Assembly (NCBI GenBank): GCA_018136815.1
Contig: CM030935.1
Location: forward strand, 2,907,999 to 2,971,998
Length of the DNA stretch: 64,000 bases
Origin: Isochrysis galbana
Taxonomy: Eukaryota > Haptophyta > Isochrysidales > Isochrysidaceae
Direction of reading: 5' to 3'
The notes beneath the pieces are model-generated. The model ran no database searches, was not told the DNA's origin, and was given only the letters and a program-made list of their open reading frames with translations. Shown one piece after another: positions 41,380 through 52,385 of this stretch; position 1 is the stretch's first letter, and each line of letters opens with the position of its first letter. The position numbers were made by a program, and so were the translations under genes.

Positions 41380-41935
41380 GTGGGGGGTGGGCGGTTAGTG
41401 GGCAAGGTGGACGGTAATTGGGGGCTCCTCTACGCCGCCGCTCCTCTTCCTCTTCATCCACCAATGGTATCTCAAGGCGTCCTATTGACATCTCAATGGC
41501 GTCCCAACCGCGCCCACCGGCGCCCATGCCCAATGGCATCTCAATGGCGTCCCAACGGCGCCCCACTGGCATCACAACGGCACCCCAACGGAAGCACAAC
41601 GGCGCCCCAAGGCTCCGGTCTCCGATGGAGCTCCGGTGACCCACCCAATAACTGCGCTCCTCGGAGCTCCCTCGGAGATCAAAGCCAACCGCTTGTTTTG
41701 AGTACACCCATCGGAGTTGGGCGGTTATTGGGCGGGGTGGGGTGATTGGGCGGGGTGGACGGTTATTGGGTGGGGGCTATTCGGGGTGTGACGGGGTGGA
41801 CGATTATTGGCTGGGCGTGTTGAAGTGGGCGAGGGGGGGGGGGGTTGAGCGGTTATCGGGCAGTTATTGGGCAGTTATTGGGCGATTATTGGGCAGTTGT
41901 TGGGGTGCGGGCAGTTATTGGGCGTGAGCTCCTCT
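41380..41935 (+). repeat. degenerate GGGCGGTTATT minisatellite with embedded 20-bp repeats
   Basis: Units like GGGCAGTTATT and GGGCGATTATT recur, densest at 41720-41930 (GTTATTGGGCAGTTATTGGG). Inside lies another degenerate array, ATGGCGTCCCAACGGCGCCC-like, at 41470-41620. It stops just before the Myb gene's 5' region, which has a CTTCCT array (41957-41990). Confidence 0.6.
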
Positions 41936-42080
41936 AAGCCGTGCGCTGCCGCTCCTCCTCTTCCTCTTCCTCTTCCTCTTCCTCTCCATCCACGTTTCGG
42001 CTCCGCTACCGGTCTGCTTCTGCATCTTCGGCGCCTCGCCTAGCTCCGTCGCCCCTTTGGTCCTCGTCCGGGCGGCGATC

Positions 42081-43008
42081 ATGGACTTGTTTGCCATCGA
42101 CGGTGGTGCGTCGGCACATCGCCCTCTGCTCTGCTCTGTCGGCTCCATGCCCACAGGATCGACCGAGCCTAGTCCCGTGAGGCAAGTCGTTTCGGGAGGC
42201 ACGAAGCGCAAGCGGTGGACCGCGGAGGAGGACGAGGCCTTGAAGAACTTCGTGGGGATGCACGGGACACGTTCATGGAAGCTCATCGCGGCGCACCTCT
42301 CAAAAAGGACGAGCAAGCAATGCAGAGAGCGGTGCGCCGCCAGCCCTCCCTTCGCGGATGTCTCGTTCCGTCTCTTCTAAGGGCACCCCGAAATCCCCCC
42401 CCGCCAGCTGGCACAACCATCTGCGCGACGACATTCGCAAGGGCTCCTGGAGTCTAGACGAGGAGCGTAAGCTCATTCAGTTGCACAAACACTTCGGCAA
42501 TCGCTGGGCCAACATCTCCAAGCACCTGCGCGGCCGCAGCAATAACGCAGTGAAGAATTACTGGAACGGCACCCTTCGACACGGTGAAAACATTGCGCAC
42601 TTGCTTGTGGACGACAAGCTGCCTGACTGCTTCCCAGAGGGAATACCAGACCTCCCGAGTATCCCCCAACCCGAGGACTTGCCATCCACTACGCCACATC
42701 GCCTCTCGGCGCCAACTGCCCTGACAGTCGACCCCTCCTTGAAGACAATCACGCCTCTAGAGGCGGCCAACATCAATCACCTGTTGCGTGCAAGTCCCAC
42801 TTCCGCGCTTGCACAACTGGTGCAATATCCAATGTCGGAGGGCGACATGCCGTCCTCCAATGCCGCCATTTGTTCCCTGGAAGCTCTGATGGCGATGTTG
42901 CGCGCCTCGTCACGACATGAACTCTTTCACGCTATGCAGCGTTTGCAGGATGTCATTAAGGATTTAATCGATGTCTCTGGTGGGAACTCCGTGAATGATT
43001 TGAGCTAA
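42081..43008 (+). CDS. R2R3 Myb-family DNA-binding protein
   Basis: Exons 42081-42331 and 42408-43008, split inside an Arg codon; 76-bp GT-AG intron; 283 residues. Two Myb repeats: R2 at about 47-90 (RWTAEEDEALKNFV, SWKLIAAHL, SKQCRERWHNHL) and R3 at about 96-142 (GSWSLDEERKLIQLHKHFG, RWANISKHLRGRSNNAVKNY). Spaced Trp residues and the recognition helix KNYWNGTL are intact, so it should bind DNA in the nucleus. A basic GGTKRKRW precedes R2. The rest, rich in Ser/Pro/Leu, is probably regulatory; targets unknown. The intron falls in the R2 recognition helix, as is common in this family. The plus-strand ATG at 42081 is the first good one after a CTTCCT array. Confidence 0.9.
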
Positions 43009-43204
43009 TCAAGCCCCGTCATATCTTCTGTTCGCAAAGAGCGTTCGCACTCGGGAGAAAGTGGTCAGCTAGGAGGTGCCATCCGGAACCGTTGCGAGGC
43101 GAGTTGGCGTGCCACGCGAGCAATCCGGGGAAATGAATCCTCGGAGGGCGCAACGCGCGTTTACACAAGAATGCACCCGCCCACTCGTCGCGTTCTGGTC
43201 GGCG
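43009..43204. other. short intergenic gap after the Myb gene
   Basis: Nothing recognised. Confidence 0.35.
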
Positions 43205-44200
43205 ATGTCCCCAGCTGACCAACTTTTCCCCGATGCGTTCATCCCTGCGCTTCTTCTCCTACTTGGTCCCGCATTGGCCTTGACGTTCGGCCCCGGTGCG
43301 GAGGAGGGGGCGCGCATAGCGGTGTCGTAAGTGTAAGTCAGGCGACCATCAGGGCGGCGTTGCCCTCGCAGTCCAGCGCGTCTCTCATGCAGCAGAGGCC
43401 GGTCTAGTGGCCGAGATGAAGGCTAGGGTTGAGACTACGGAGGAGCTCGTTCTCCAACAAAACCCAAAGGCAGAGCAACCGCTCCCAAACGCTCCCAAAT
43501 GCAGCCTCCAACCTTGGTGCCAACTGCGCCCGCAACCGCAACCTAACTGCGCTCCCCACCGCGCCCCCAACCGCGCAAACTGCTCCCCCGCGCCGTACCG
43601 ATGGTCGTCGGAGGCGTGCGCGTTCCACGTGCAGGGCGAGCGGTGGAAGCTGACACCCACGGAAGCTCAACGTTTTGGTGGTAAATGTCCTTGGAATTGC
43701 ATCGTGTTTACATGTGTTTTGTGACCTGTTTCCGATCGCTCATATCATATTATGGCGCGCGAAGGCCGGGGCGCGCAGCCGACATGCGGACAGAGATCGG
43801 GCGCGTTTGTACCCTCGCTCCTAGCTGGTTCCATGAGCTGCTTCTACCCCCTCCTGCACGCGGCGGTCCAGCTGGAGATGTCAGGCCGTCTGTTCGCGCT
43901 GCAGTGCTGGCTCCTGAGAGGGCGCCACGACGGAGCGAGCCCGTGTCCAGCCTGCTCGCCTAGAGCAGCTTTCTCATAGGCGACTCTATGGTCAGGCAGG
44001 TCTTCATCAGCATGATTTATAAGCAGCGACGAGGCGCCAACTGGCCGGGTCCCTTTCTCGACTTTGGCATGCATCAGGACTTTGTGTACAACGCAGGCCC
44101 TCTGGACCTGCTGCAGAGCTTCCCGCACGGGAAGGGGCGAGCACCCACCTCGAGCTCGTGGGACCATGCTCACTTTCCAAAAACTGCGCGCACATACTGG
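43205..44200 (+). CDS. partial gene: membrane-anchored SGNH/PC-esterase-like protein
   Basis: Three likely exons. First, about 43205-43326 (MSPADQLFPDAFIPALLLLL), a hydrophobic anchor followed by donor GTAAGT. Second, from about 43372 to 43679, with a helical linker (AEMKARVETTEELVLQQN) and then EACAFHVQGERWKLTPTEAQ. Third, from 43965, SSFLIGDSMVRQVFISM and DFVYNAGPLDLL. GDSMVRQ is the nucleophile block of the PC-esterase/TBL group, wall-polysaccharide or glycan O-acyl-transferring or -removing enzymes in plants and fungi. A stop (TAG 43961-43963) before GDS requires the intron. I could not find the C-terminal DxxH block, so the gene is truncated or its later exons are not recognised. The phase between exons 1 and 2 does not fit cleanly. 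Confidence 0.4.
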
Positions 44201-44614
44201 ATCTGCGTGTGCAGCCCACCACCCGCGGTCCGAGGCCCTTGGTGCATCGTCCTCTTCCTTTTCCCCTTTCTTGGCACATGCAGAACTCCCGTCCTCGCGC
44301 GCGTCGGAGGAAGTCCTCCCGCCGACGCACCGCGGCTCCGTCGACGTGGTCATTCCTCCACTCCAAAACACGGAGGGACGCAAAGGTGGCTCGCTGCGCT
44401 CTCTCCTCTTGCTCGTCGATGGAGTTGGGGGGGGTTGGGGGGGGTCCACTGGGTGCTGGGTTGTAAGAAGTCCTCTGGACGTCGTGGGCGAAAAGGGACT
44501 ATCTAGAAGAAGAAGAGATTACAATCAAACTCGTACTCGTACTCCTCCTCACTTAGTGACTCATTCCTCATTCCTCAGTAGAGTAGAGGCTGCCGCTTTA
44601 TGGATTTCTATTTA
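44201..44614. other. unassigned, possibly downstream part of the SGNH gene
   Basis: Open frames exist on both strands but none has motifs I recognise. G-rich patch at 44426-44446. Confidence 0.3.
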
Positions 44615-44640
44615 TTTTGCCCCATTTCTATGGGGCAAAA
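44615..44640. repeat. perfect 11-bp inverted repeat
   Basis: TTTTGCCCCAT and ATGGGGCAAAA separated by TTCT. It lies in AT-rich DNA between two plus-strand genes; it could be a transcript 3' hairpin or a relic of a mobile element. Function unknown. Confidence 0.6.
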
Positions 44641-44797
44641 TCAATGTTGACCCTTAGACATCTACAGGTAAGAGTATATAATGACTAGTAATAACACTAA
44701 TAGAAAGGGGGCTTATCGAAGAAGCTCATCCCTCTATCTACAAGAGATCGCGGGACGGGGAGCTTCCTCTAGCTGCCGGCCGTCGGGTGGCGGCGCC

Positions 44798-46764
44798 ATG
44801 CTGGCGGCGGACAAGGCGTACCTCAACGCTGAGCTGACGACGGAGCTACTCCGGCTGAGGGAGAGGGAGCTGTCTTACCTTATCTGGCACTACAACCAGG
44901 CGCGTGGACGCTTCCCACCCACGAGCCGCCTCATCGTGACTCTGCTACTGAGCCGCGTTCTGCGCCCACTGCAGATCGGCATTGCCGCTTCGGTCCTCAT
45001 CGGCCTCGCTGTGCAATTCGTGACGGCCGAGAGAGTGTGTGGCGGCGTTTATCACTGGGGACGCCACGCTACTCCCCCAAAGCTTCAGCAAGCATTTGCG
45101 CTCGGCGGGCTGGTGCCTTGGCGCTGTCGCAACCTAGCCATGCCTCCGGGAGGCTGTGGTGGAGGAGGGTGACCGCGTCCGGCCTCGCCACGTTCTGATG
45201 CCAGGTGCAGTCCATCTGCTATGCCGTCAACTCGACACTGCTGACACAGCTGCGCTTCACCGCAGACGACAACACGGTCCGTGCTGCCATCTTGGCTGGA
45301 GGTGCTGGGAGTGCGCTGCACAACGCCATTGTTGCAGGGGCAATCAACGGCGTGGTGAGGACAACAGGCGCCGACGTGGATGATGTAAGGTGTGAGCACT
45401 CCCTCGTTGGAATGTACCGTCGTAGACATGCCCGCTCGTCTTTCTTGAATTTGTGCATTCCGTATGCAGTCGTAGTGGGGAAATGCTGGACGCCTCAGGA
45501 TTTTTGTGCGACTCCCCACAAGCCGAGATTCTACAAGCGGCTTTCCAGCTGTTCTCTGTGATTGCCCTGGGATGTTTCACCCAGGTGAGCTGAGCCATGC
45601 GGTTGAATGCAACTTTTTCCGGCCGACGATGGCATGACGTAACAACAGTCTGGTGTCTGCTCCTCGACCTGAAGGCAACTACTTGCAGGCATTCTTCACA
45701 AGAAAAGCAACGCTTCTTGTCTGCCTTCATGTTTCCTTCTGCGCACTAACTTTCACAAGTCCTGATCAGCACGTGGGCAGCGAGCACTCCGCCTTGTCAC
45801 ACCGCAGGTCTCAATCGCTTCCCTCCTTCTCTCCATTCTTGGCCCTCGCCTCGCCCTTCATGGTCCCCCGGGTTCGATGCACCGCTCGGTCGATTCCCTC
45901 ACCATGTACCGCAAGCACACTTCATATGCTCTTACCGCCGGACTCTTTGCATTCTTCATCTCTGCGGGGATTCATCCTTGGCTCTACTCGTCCAATCTCG
46001 CCGCCTTGCCCGCCTCTGTGGCGGTCCTGGTGGGTGCGATCGGAACGGCCCTCAGCATGCGGACGCTCACGCTAGCCTTCCGCCTGCCCAAAGAGGGTAT
46101 GATCTTTGGCTACTATGGAACACACGAATTCGAGCCGCGTTCACTCCGTGGGTCGTCGGACCACGTGTTTGAGCCGCGAACCCCGGGGCGGTTCATTGCG
46201 CACGTGCAGTCGGAGATCCTTCCCAATGATCCACAAAGGACGCGCCGGCCGTGGAGGCGCCCGCCCAAGCTTCCCCCAATCGTAAACGCGCCGCCCGCAG
46301 GAGGACGATTTGTTGGCACTACGCAGAGTTCGGCGGCGAGCTCACCCCCGTCATGCGCTTCCTCTCTCTTGGCCAATGTCCCGCCTCATCTTGGACAAGA
46401 ACAGGGTGAGCAAGTCCTTGCTGGGAGCCATGGAGGTGGTTGTGCTACAACAGGCACAGAGCTTACGTCGGCGTCGAGTTGGTGGTCTCGTCGGCCTACG
46501 GCCTTTGCACCACGAGCAGCTTCTAGCAACGCTCTTCAATCGACCACTCTCGTTGGGTTGCGAGAAGAAAGTGGTCGTCTCCATGGGCAAGCAACCAGAC
46601 TGTCACCCGCGTCCTCAGCAACGGCAGTGCCCCCAGTGGTGCGCGCGTCGACGTCATTTGAGATCATGATGCGCGCCGAGGCGCTGGAGGAGCAAGGGCG
46701 CTTCCGTGAAGCCGCAGAGCTGCTAGCTTTGAAAATGGAGCAGTTGCATGCAGCACAGAGAGGT
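44798..46764 (+). CDS. unrecognised multi-pass membrane protein
   Basis: Proposed exons 44798-45034, 45205-45389, 45470-45584 and 45808-46764 (donor GAG|GTGCGT), phases consistent. Exon 1: MLAADKAYLNAELTTELLRL, LSYLIWHYNQARGRFPP and a hydrophobic RPLQIGIAASVLIGLAVQF. Exon 2: SICYAVNSTLLTQL, AAILAGGAGSALHNAIVAGA. Exon 3: AAFQLFSVIALGCFTQ. Exon 4: SIASLLLSILGPRLAL, ALTAGLFAFFISAGIHPWLY, ALPASVAVLVGAIGTALSM, then a hydrophilic tail with MMRAEALEEQGRFREAAELL, one TPR-like helix pair. So about five to six membrane spans and a cytosolic tail. I do not recognise the family. The 3' end is not determined; the frame runs into a family D repeat by 47046. The middle of exon 4 (46100-46640) has weaker codon bias and could hide an intron. 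Confidence 0.5.
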
Positions 46765-47045
46765 GCGTACCGTGCCGGAATAGACGCATGTCCTGCTCAA
46801 GGAACGATGTCAGGAGCCGCCTATATCGACCAGCCACATGACGAGTCTGAGAGGATCGCACTTCGTCACGGCGCGTCAGTATCGCGCAATAGGTCGCCTA
46901 GCTGGCTTCATCATGTGGCCGAGCGTTGGCTCCTCAATTGAGACAACATTGCAGATGTTGATTCCACGCCCCCCAAAATCCACCGGACACGCGCCTCGAG
47001 CGATGGGGGCCGCCACGCCAACGGAGAGGCCATGTGCCATTTCCA

Positions 47046-47108
47046 TTGTAGGGCGGTCGAACAGGGCTGTGTAACTACTAATAATGGGGGGGTGCATTTT
47101 TTGATTAT
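47046..47108 (+). repeat. family D short dispersed repeat
   Basis: Second copy of the TAGGGCGGTC(R)AACAGGG ... GCATTTTTT block at 22320-22395. Confidence 0.5.
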
Positions 47109-47269
47109 TCTCCAAAGCCCACATAATAATACTACTACTAATAATAATAAAATAACTGAAACTGAGCGTTGGTACCACTACTCCCACTAGCCCGTATCGC
47201 CCTGGCACCATCACGGTGACGAGGGCGGCCGAGAGGAGAGCGAGCGACGCCATCGCTGGCGCTCTCTCC
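47109..47269. other. intergenic, AT-rich ATAATA run
   Basis: AATAATAATACTACTACTAATAATAATAA at 47123-47150; nothing else recognised. Confidence 0.4.
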
Positions 47270-48115
47270 AGAAAAAAAAACATCTGAAGATTCTGGGCTA
47301 CACACCTACTAAACTAGGGCATTCCCCTATCTCTGTCGACATCGCCCTTCTTTTCCCTTTCCTCCACCCCCTCCCCTTCCCCCCGTCATTCCTTTGTCGT
47401 CGGTATCCGGGGTTCGGCCCAGGTGCGCTACCTTGGGCCTGGTTCAGAGTGTGGGTTCCGGACAGGCCTGTTGCTTGTATTTGCGTAGTCCCTTGGCCGG
47501 TGGAGTCCGATCTGTTGCGTCTTTTCCTCGCGTGACCATCGCTGGTGCGTCCCCGTGTGTGGTGCGTGTTCGCCTAGCCACGGTGGGGTCCGTCTTAGGA
47601 GTGTTCCGTCTCGGGTCCCCCGGCTATTATATAAGCCACTCCCATCGAGTTGGTTAATGCTTGAATCTCCAGACTAGGTTCTTTCTAGGTTGCCTCTTGT
47701 TCCTACTGTGAATATCGGGTGTATGTCGTTCGTGTCGATCCTTTTTTTCGGCTGTCTGCCCATGCCCGCTTGGGCGGTCCTAGCCGAGTCCGTTGTGTTC
47801 GCAAATAGTAGAGCCTTGCTTAGTGTTGTGTATCTGTCCAATGTTCTTATCAGTACCGATTCTTCTGAGAATTCGATACCGTCGTAGTGAGTGTATTCTG
47901 TAGAAGTCTGTTATGATGTATCTCCATGCTAGAGTGTATAGTATGGTAAGTGATCTTGGTGATTTGCCCCCGGGGTGCATGAAGAGGTTATCGATGATGA
48001 CCTCCTCTCTGCTTTTATCATTCATGGGTGCAAATCGCGCGAGTTTGTCGAGCGTCTCTAGTATTTTGACTATTCTCGGGCATTCGCCCAGGTGAGTGGA
48101 GGACTCATATGCCGG
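47270..48115 (-). mobile_element. 5'-truncated LINE copy
   Basis: Minus strand reads SSTHLGECPR, FMHPGGKSPRSLTILYTLAW and RYIITDFYRIHSL, the zinc-knuckle and post-RT C-terminal region of an L1-like LINE, then a shared 3' end (47270-47430) ending in oligo(T) on the coding strand (A run 47270-47278 on plus). The frame breaks after about 80 codons. No target duplication found, so the 5' edge is approximate. Confidence 0.65.
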
Positions 48116-48124
48116 TGGCTACAA

Positions 48125-48254
48125 ACAATGATTAACCCCATAGCCGCGCGCTAGGCGAGAATTTTTTTAGTTACATCGATCTATCACCTATCCGGTCACC
48201 ATTTCCAAAAATCTCGTAATGAATCCTCAATCTCAATCTTCAATCTTGACTTGG
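48125..48254 (+). repeat. family H repeat
   Basis: CCATAGCCGCGCGCTAGGCGAGA and CCTCAATC/CTTGACTTGG match 24330-24475. The next LINE inserted at its right end. Confidence 0.45.
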
Positions 48255-49496
48255 TCAATTTTCACCCTTAAAAAAAACTTCTTAATATTCTCGCCGCGCG
48301 CGCGACCTCGCACCCTTACTGTTCAGTCACGTCCGCTCCTCTCCCCCCCCTCCACCTGCCTTGCGGCCCGTCCCTCGTGCGCTACCTAGGGGTTGGGTGT
48401 ATGGGGTTTCCTGCAGCAGACGGCGTGTTCCGATCCCCGATAGGTTGTCCTCCTCTTCCTCCTGCGCCATCGGGCTATCGGTTTTTTATTGTCTCGTGTG
48501 TCATTGAGGTAGAGAGAGGGTTGGTTCGCGGTGTGGCCGAGGACGAGGGTCTGGTGGGCAGGTGGGTCGCGGGTTGGATTTGTGCGCTGTTATGCGAGCC
48601 TCTCCACTATGCGGAGCGCTTGCGCTACCGCGGATAGGTTCGTGCCCAGCGATAGTGTGCCTTTGTCGTTGATTGTGAAAACGGGGGCGCATAGTTCACG
48701 CGGGGACTTGAGTTTAGGTTTCCTCCCTTGGGAGGCCTTGTTTGTGCGTGCGGCCGAGGGCCTGTCTGGGGGCACGAGGCCTCTGGCGAGGATCGTGAAT
48801 CTGCTTAGAGTCTTTTCGATTACCGGTACTTGGTGAAAGGTGTAGTTATCAAATTCTACTCTGTAAAAGTCGCCTATTATGTACCTCCATGCTATGAGGT
48901 AAAGAGCTTTGAGGCTATCGGGCGTCGTTGTGCTCGGGTATGCGAATAGTCTGTCTTTGATTTTCTGGACCGTTGATCTTTTTTTCTCGGGCGTGTAGCC
49001 CGTCACAGCTTCGATGGTTTGGAAGATTTGCTGCGTGGATGGGCATCTGGCTAGGTGAGTCGAGTTTTCGCGGTGTTTCCCGCACAGTCTACAGTCTGCA
49101 TCTCGTGGTGGTCGCCGTGTCGAACCGGTTGCGCGTGCCTAACCTCCTATGGGTGATGTGTTTAAAGTGAGGATGTTTGTCCGTGTGTTTGAGCAGCGGG
49201 TGAGTGTAGGGTTTTGCCACGTGTGTCCATTCGCCTCGGGTCAACTCGAGTTTACGAGCCCATGCCTCGCGGGCTGGCTGAGGCCTGGCGTTGAGGTCGC
49301 TGTTGAGGTGTTCTCGCGTTATGTCAGACACGGTGATTTGGTCCAGTTGTTTTTTATCGTTGAGTGTGTATTCATCCGCTAGCGGGTATTCTAAGTGCCT
49401 CGGGCCCTTTAACCCGCCTTCCCATCTGGCAGGCGTGTGGTATAGTGTCTCTTCCCCCGGTTTTGCCACCTCGGTGGTGTTCAATTTTCATCCTTA
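48255..49496 (-). mobile_element. 5'-truncated LINE with 16-bp target duplication
   Basis: TCAATTTTCACCCTTA (48255-48270) and TCAATTTTCATCCTTA (49481-49496, one mismatch) flank the insert 48271-49480. Minus strand: NTTEVAKPGEETLYHTPARW, LELTRGEWTHVAKPYTHPLL, then a Cys/His knuckle CRLCGKHRENSTHLARCPS and KALYLIAWRYIIGDFYRVEF. This is the segment after RT in L1-clade ORF2; RT and endonuclease are missing, as expected for 5' truncation. The coding-strand 3' end is ATATTAAGAAG followed by a T run (A run 48270-48277 on plus). Confidence 0.75.
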
Positions 49497-49539
49497 GACC
49501 TTAGAAGTTAAAATAGCTGTTGGACCGCCGCTCGAGGGT

Positions 49540-49660
49540 GTTTCGACAGTGCACAGTGCGGCGTCGGCCATGACTTGTTTAGCCAGCACGGCGGGGTGGG
49601 CGGAGAGGGAAGAGAGGAGCGGTGCGCGCTCCATGACGCCATTATTTTAACGATAGTTGA
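49540..49660 (-). repeat. LINE 5'-end fragment
   Basis: ATG 49633 on the minus strand opens MERAPLLSSLSAHPAV, like LINE ORF1 starts elsewhere; CTATCGTTAAAATAATG just upstream is a decayed form of the 5' hairpin. Ends by a stop at about 49495. Confidence 0.55.
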
Positions 49661-49663
49661 TAA

Positions 49664-50019
49664 TTTAAATTTCTTAATAGTCTCACCGCACACGCGGCCG
49701 TGGACCCTCTACCCTCTACTTTCTACTCACGCAGCAAAACTTTCTACACCCCCACTCTCCCGGCCCTTCCCCCCCCGCCATCAGGCGACTCCCCCCGTGC
49801 ACTACTAGGGGGATAGGGGAAAAGGGCTTAGATATGGTCGGTGGCCCGCGCCCCCACCCCCCGGTGATCCGTCCCCCCCTTCCTCCTATGCCTACCGGGC
49901 TGGCGGCGTCCTCAGCCCCGACTTCTCGCCTGTAAACAGGTGCGGGACTTACATATTTTTCGGTGGTCGGAGCCCTCGCTCCGCCCACCCCCTTCTCCGC
50001 GCTCTCTCCCCCCTCTACT
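49664..50019. repeat. LINE 3'-end-like and family B-adjacent sequence
   Basis: TTTCTTAATAGTCTCACCGCACACGCGG resembles the 3' end of the LINE at 48271 (CTTCTTAATATTCTCGCCGCGCGCGCG) without further coding sequence. Remaining DNA is C-rich and unassigned. Confidence 0.4.
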
Positions 50020-50440
50020 GCAGGCACGCGCGATGGCGCGCCTGCGACAGGCCTGCAACTGCCTCTGGCGACCCCAGGAGGCTCCTGGAGGCCAGTTCAG
50101 GGGGCAGAGGAGGCTGGGACTGGGCCCTGGCCTCCCCTGCCTCTCCCTCGCTGCCGCTCCTGGGCCTCAGGGGCCCCCACTCTGCACCTGTCACCTGTCT
50201 GCCTGTCGAACAGGGGGGGAGGGGGGGTTGGAGCGATGGGCTGGCCACGACAGGCCAGGACGCGCGAGGCAGGCGAGCCTGCCACTGAGAGAGTGGGTCA
50301 GCAGGGCAGTGGGCTCTTGGCAAGCCATCAGGCATGCCAGGAGCATGGGTGGTTCCTCCCCCATGGCAGGGGAGGAGTGGAGGGGGGGGGGGGCTCGTGC
50401 CCCCCCATGGGCGAGCTAAGTATGAACTTAATGTCGATAG
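50020..50440 (-). repeat. family B copy, 5' part
   Basis: GGCGCGCCTGCGACAGG to CCCCATGGGCGAGCTAAGTA matches 6010-6346 and the inverse of 62130-62460. The 5' hairpin is degraded (AGCTAAGTATGAACTTA at 50414-50430). The 3' tail is absent. Confidence 0.6.
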
Positions 50441-50875
50441 TTGATAATAGTGCGCGTGCTAGAAGCTACAATTGGCCCGGTCCTTTGCTCTCATGCGCAC
50501 AACATCCAATGGCTAGCGTCTAAGCATCGTGTGTACAAACAAGCCAAATCCACAAGCAGAGGCACGAGACCAATCAATGCTTCTTTCTTAAATGGGGAAG
50601 CAAGCGGCAATGGAGGATTAAAGGGTGGCCAGCCGGGCCGCTACTGGCCAATGAATTGTGCCACACGGAAGTACTGCCATGGGCCATGGGTGGCCAAACT
50701 CGGGACACCGGCGTCGCACCTTACTCCGTGTCCACCGCAATCTCTACCGGCTGCCGATTCGCCGAAAGAAAAATGTCAGACGTGTTTCAGGTGAAGCATA
50801 TGCAACTTTTTTTACAATAGACAACTCGGGGGTGCGACAGGCGTACAAGAAGAAACCATGCTGCGTGGTAAGGTG
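50441..50875. other. intergenic, 3' flank of the LRR gene
   Basis: No gene recognised. Confidence 0.4.
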
Positions 50876-52153
50876 TCATTCATCATCATCAAACATTTTG
50901 GGCAAAGAAGCCACGACGCGCGTCAGCTGCGGCGCTCCAGTCGATTTGACGGCAATTTCTCCGGCCATAGTAAGCGCGTTGTGAAAGAGGTAGAGCTCGC
51001 GCAGCTGGGGGAGAGCGCCCCCGGCAATAGCTTGCGCGAGCGCCTCAGCGCCGGCGTCACCAATGTTGTTCTTTTGCAGTTCGAGCACTCTCAACGCTGT
51101 GAGGGACTTTCCCTCTTTCAGTGTGGCCGCGAGCTGGATGATGCCGTCAGCTGTAAGCGCATTGTTTCCGAGCAGCAGCTGTTGAAGGGCAGGCATGGCG
51201 CCATCGCCCAAGCAGTTTGCAAGCGCGGCCATGGAGTGGTCCGAAAGAAGATTTTGGCGCAGGCCAAGGGATTCTAGGCGGCTGAGAGCGCTCCCTGGCC
51301 TCATGAGATTTGCAAAGGCGGCAAAGCCCTCATCTCCGATGCAGTTGCAGTTTAGCGTCAGCGTAAGCAGACTTGGGAGCACGCCGCTCGCAATAACATC
51401 GGCGAGTGCGCTGGCGGTCGAGTCGCCAAGTAGATTGTCGTGCAGTCGGAGCTCAGTAATGTTCGGCATAGCCCCTCGCATGTGGAGGGTGCCCGCAAGC
51501 AGCACGCCATCGGGATCGGACAGGTCCGACGAGACAAGCGAGGCGACGGTTGCGTCCGCATTCAGGCCGCTGAGACCGGAGCAGAAGATGACAGCTCTTC
51601 CCGACTGGACGGCAGTCTTGGCTAGCTCCAGCGCGGTTGCAGCACTGAAAGTGTTCCGGATGAGGTTCATCTCCGAGATTGAGCTCGAGCGCAGCAACGC
51701 GCAGAGCGCCGCTGCGCCGCGATCGCCGATGCCATTGCCCGCCATGTTGAGCGCTTTCAATGATGGGACAGGCGTTGCCATGAGGGCCGCGGTGAGAGCT
51801 TCGGCCCCAGAGTCACCGATGTGGTTGCCAGAGCGCTGCATCCCCATGCGGGTGGCATCGTGGATGTCTACATCATCGCTCGTGTTGTTGTCGAGATCGA
51901 AGCGCTCGAGGCCGGAGAGACTCGGGATAGCAGCGGCGAGGGAGGAGATACCCTCACTGCTCAGCTTGTTGCCAAAGAGCTTGAGGTACTTGAGGCTTGG
52001 CAGAGGCTGCGCGCGGAGCATCTGAGAAAGCTCTGCCGCATCAGAATCATCCAGCTCGCGCCCAAACCAGCGCGCATCCTCAAGCGCGCCCAGATCGTCG
52101 CCCTCCTTAAGTCCGATTTTGGAGGCAATACGCGCGAACGGCGATGCTGTCAT
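50876..52153 (-). CDS. leucine-rich-repeat (RNI-like) protein
   Basis: An intronless minus-strand frame of 425 residues from ATG 52153 (an in-frame ATG at 52333 would add 60 low-complexity residues and is less likely). From about residue 40 there are ribonuclease-inhibitor-type repeats of 28-30 residues: LPSLKYLKLFGNKLSSEGIS, VPSLKALNMAGNGIGDRGAA, MPNITELRLHDNLLGDSTAS, LPSLLTLTLNCNCIGDEGFA, LSRLESLGLRQNLLSDHSMA, MPALQQLLLGNNALTADGII, LTALRVLELQKNNIGDAGAE and LPQLRELYLFHNALTMAGE. Such proteins are protein-binding scaffolds; the layout is close to RanGAP/NLR-type RNI repeats but no catalytic Arg or NACHT domain is present. An imperfect repeat region (residues about 175-215) breaks the series. 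Partner unknown. A MITE lies 240 bp upstream of the start. Confidence 0.8.
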   Translation of the reverse strand: MTASPFARIASKIGLKEGDDLGALEDARWFGRELDDSDAAELSQMLRAQPLPSLKYLKLFGNKLSSEGISSLAAAIPSLSGLERFDLDNNTSDDVDIHDATRMGMQRSGNHIGDSGAEALTAALMATPVPSLKALNMAGNGIGDRGAAALCALLRSSSISEMNLIRNTFSAATALELAKTAVQSGRAVIFCSGLSGLNADATVASLVSSDLSDPDGVLLAGTLHMRGAMPNITELRLHDNLLGDSTASALADVIASGVLPSLLTLTLNCNCIGDEGFAAFANLMRPGSALSRLESLGLRQNLLSDHSMAALANCLGDGAMPALQQLLLGNNALTADGIIQLAATLKEGKSLTALRVLELQKNNIGDAGAEALAQAIAGGALPQLRELYLFHNALTMAGEIAVKSTGAPQLTRVVASLPKMFDDDE

Positions 52154-52385
52154 CGAGCCCACCTGGCCGCTGTGCTCCCCGCGAGAGCAAACGGAGCAGG
52201 GATCCCTCTCTCCCCTCCCTCCTCCACCGAGCCCTTGGCGTAGAGGGCTGTTGCACAGATACGACAAATAGGAAGATTCGCGATGCGCGAGCTGGTTGTC
52301 GGAACGCACCGGTACTTTCTCTTCCACGCGCACCGACGACCCATGAAAATCCTAGATGTTAGACACGTGATACCTCTTGCGCCGT
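52154..52385. other. upstream region of the LRR gene
   Basis: 5' flank of the minus-strand gene; no promoter motif assigned. Confidence 0.4.

Noticed and set aside
44615-44640. Bacterial-type intrinsic terminator
   Set aside because: The perfect hairpin with T-rich flank looks like one, but the surrounding genes are eukaryotic and spliced.
48271-49660. Treating the MERA 5' fragment at 49540-49660 and the LINE at 48271-49480 as one element
   Set aside because: The 16-bp target duplication at 48255 and 49481 closes the LINE before the MERA fragment, so they are separate.
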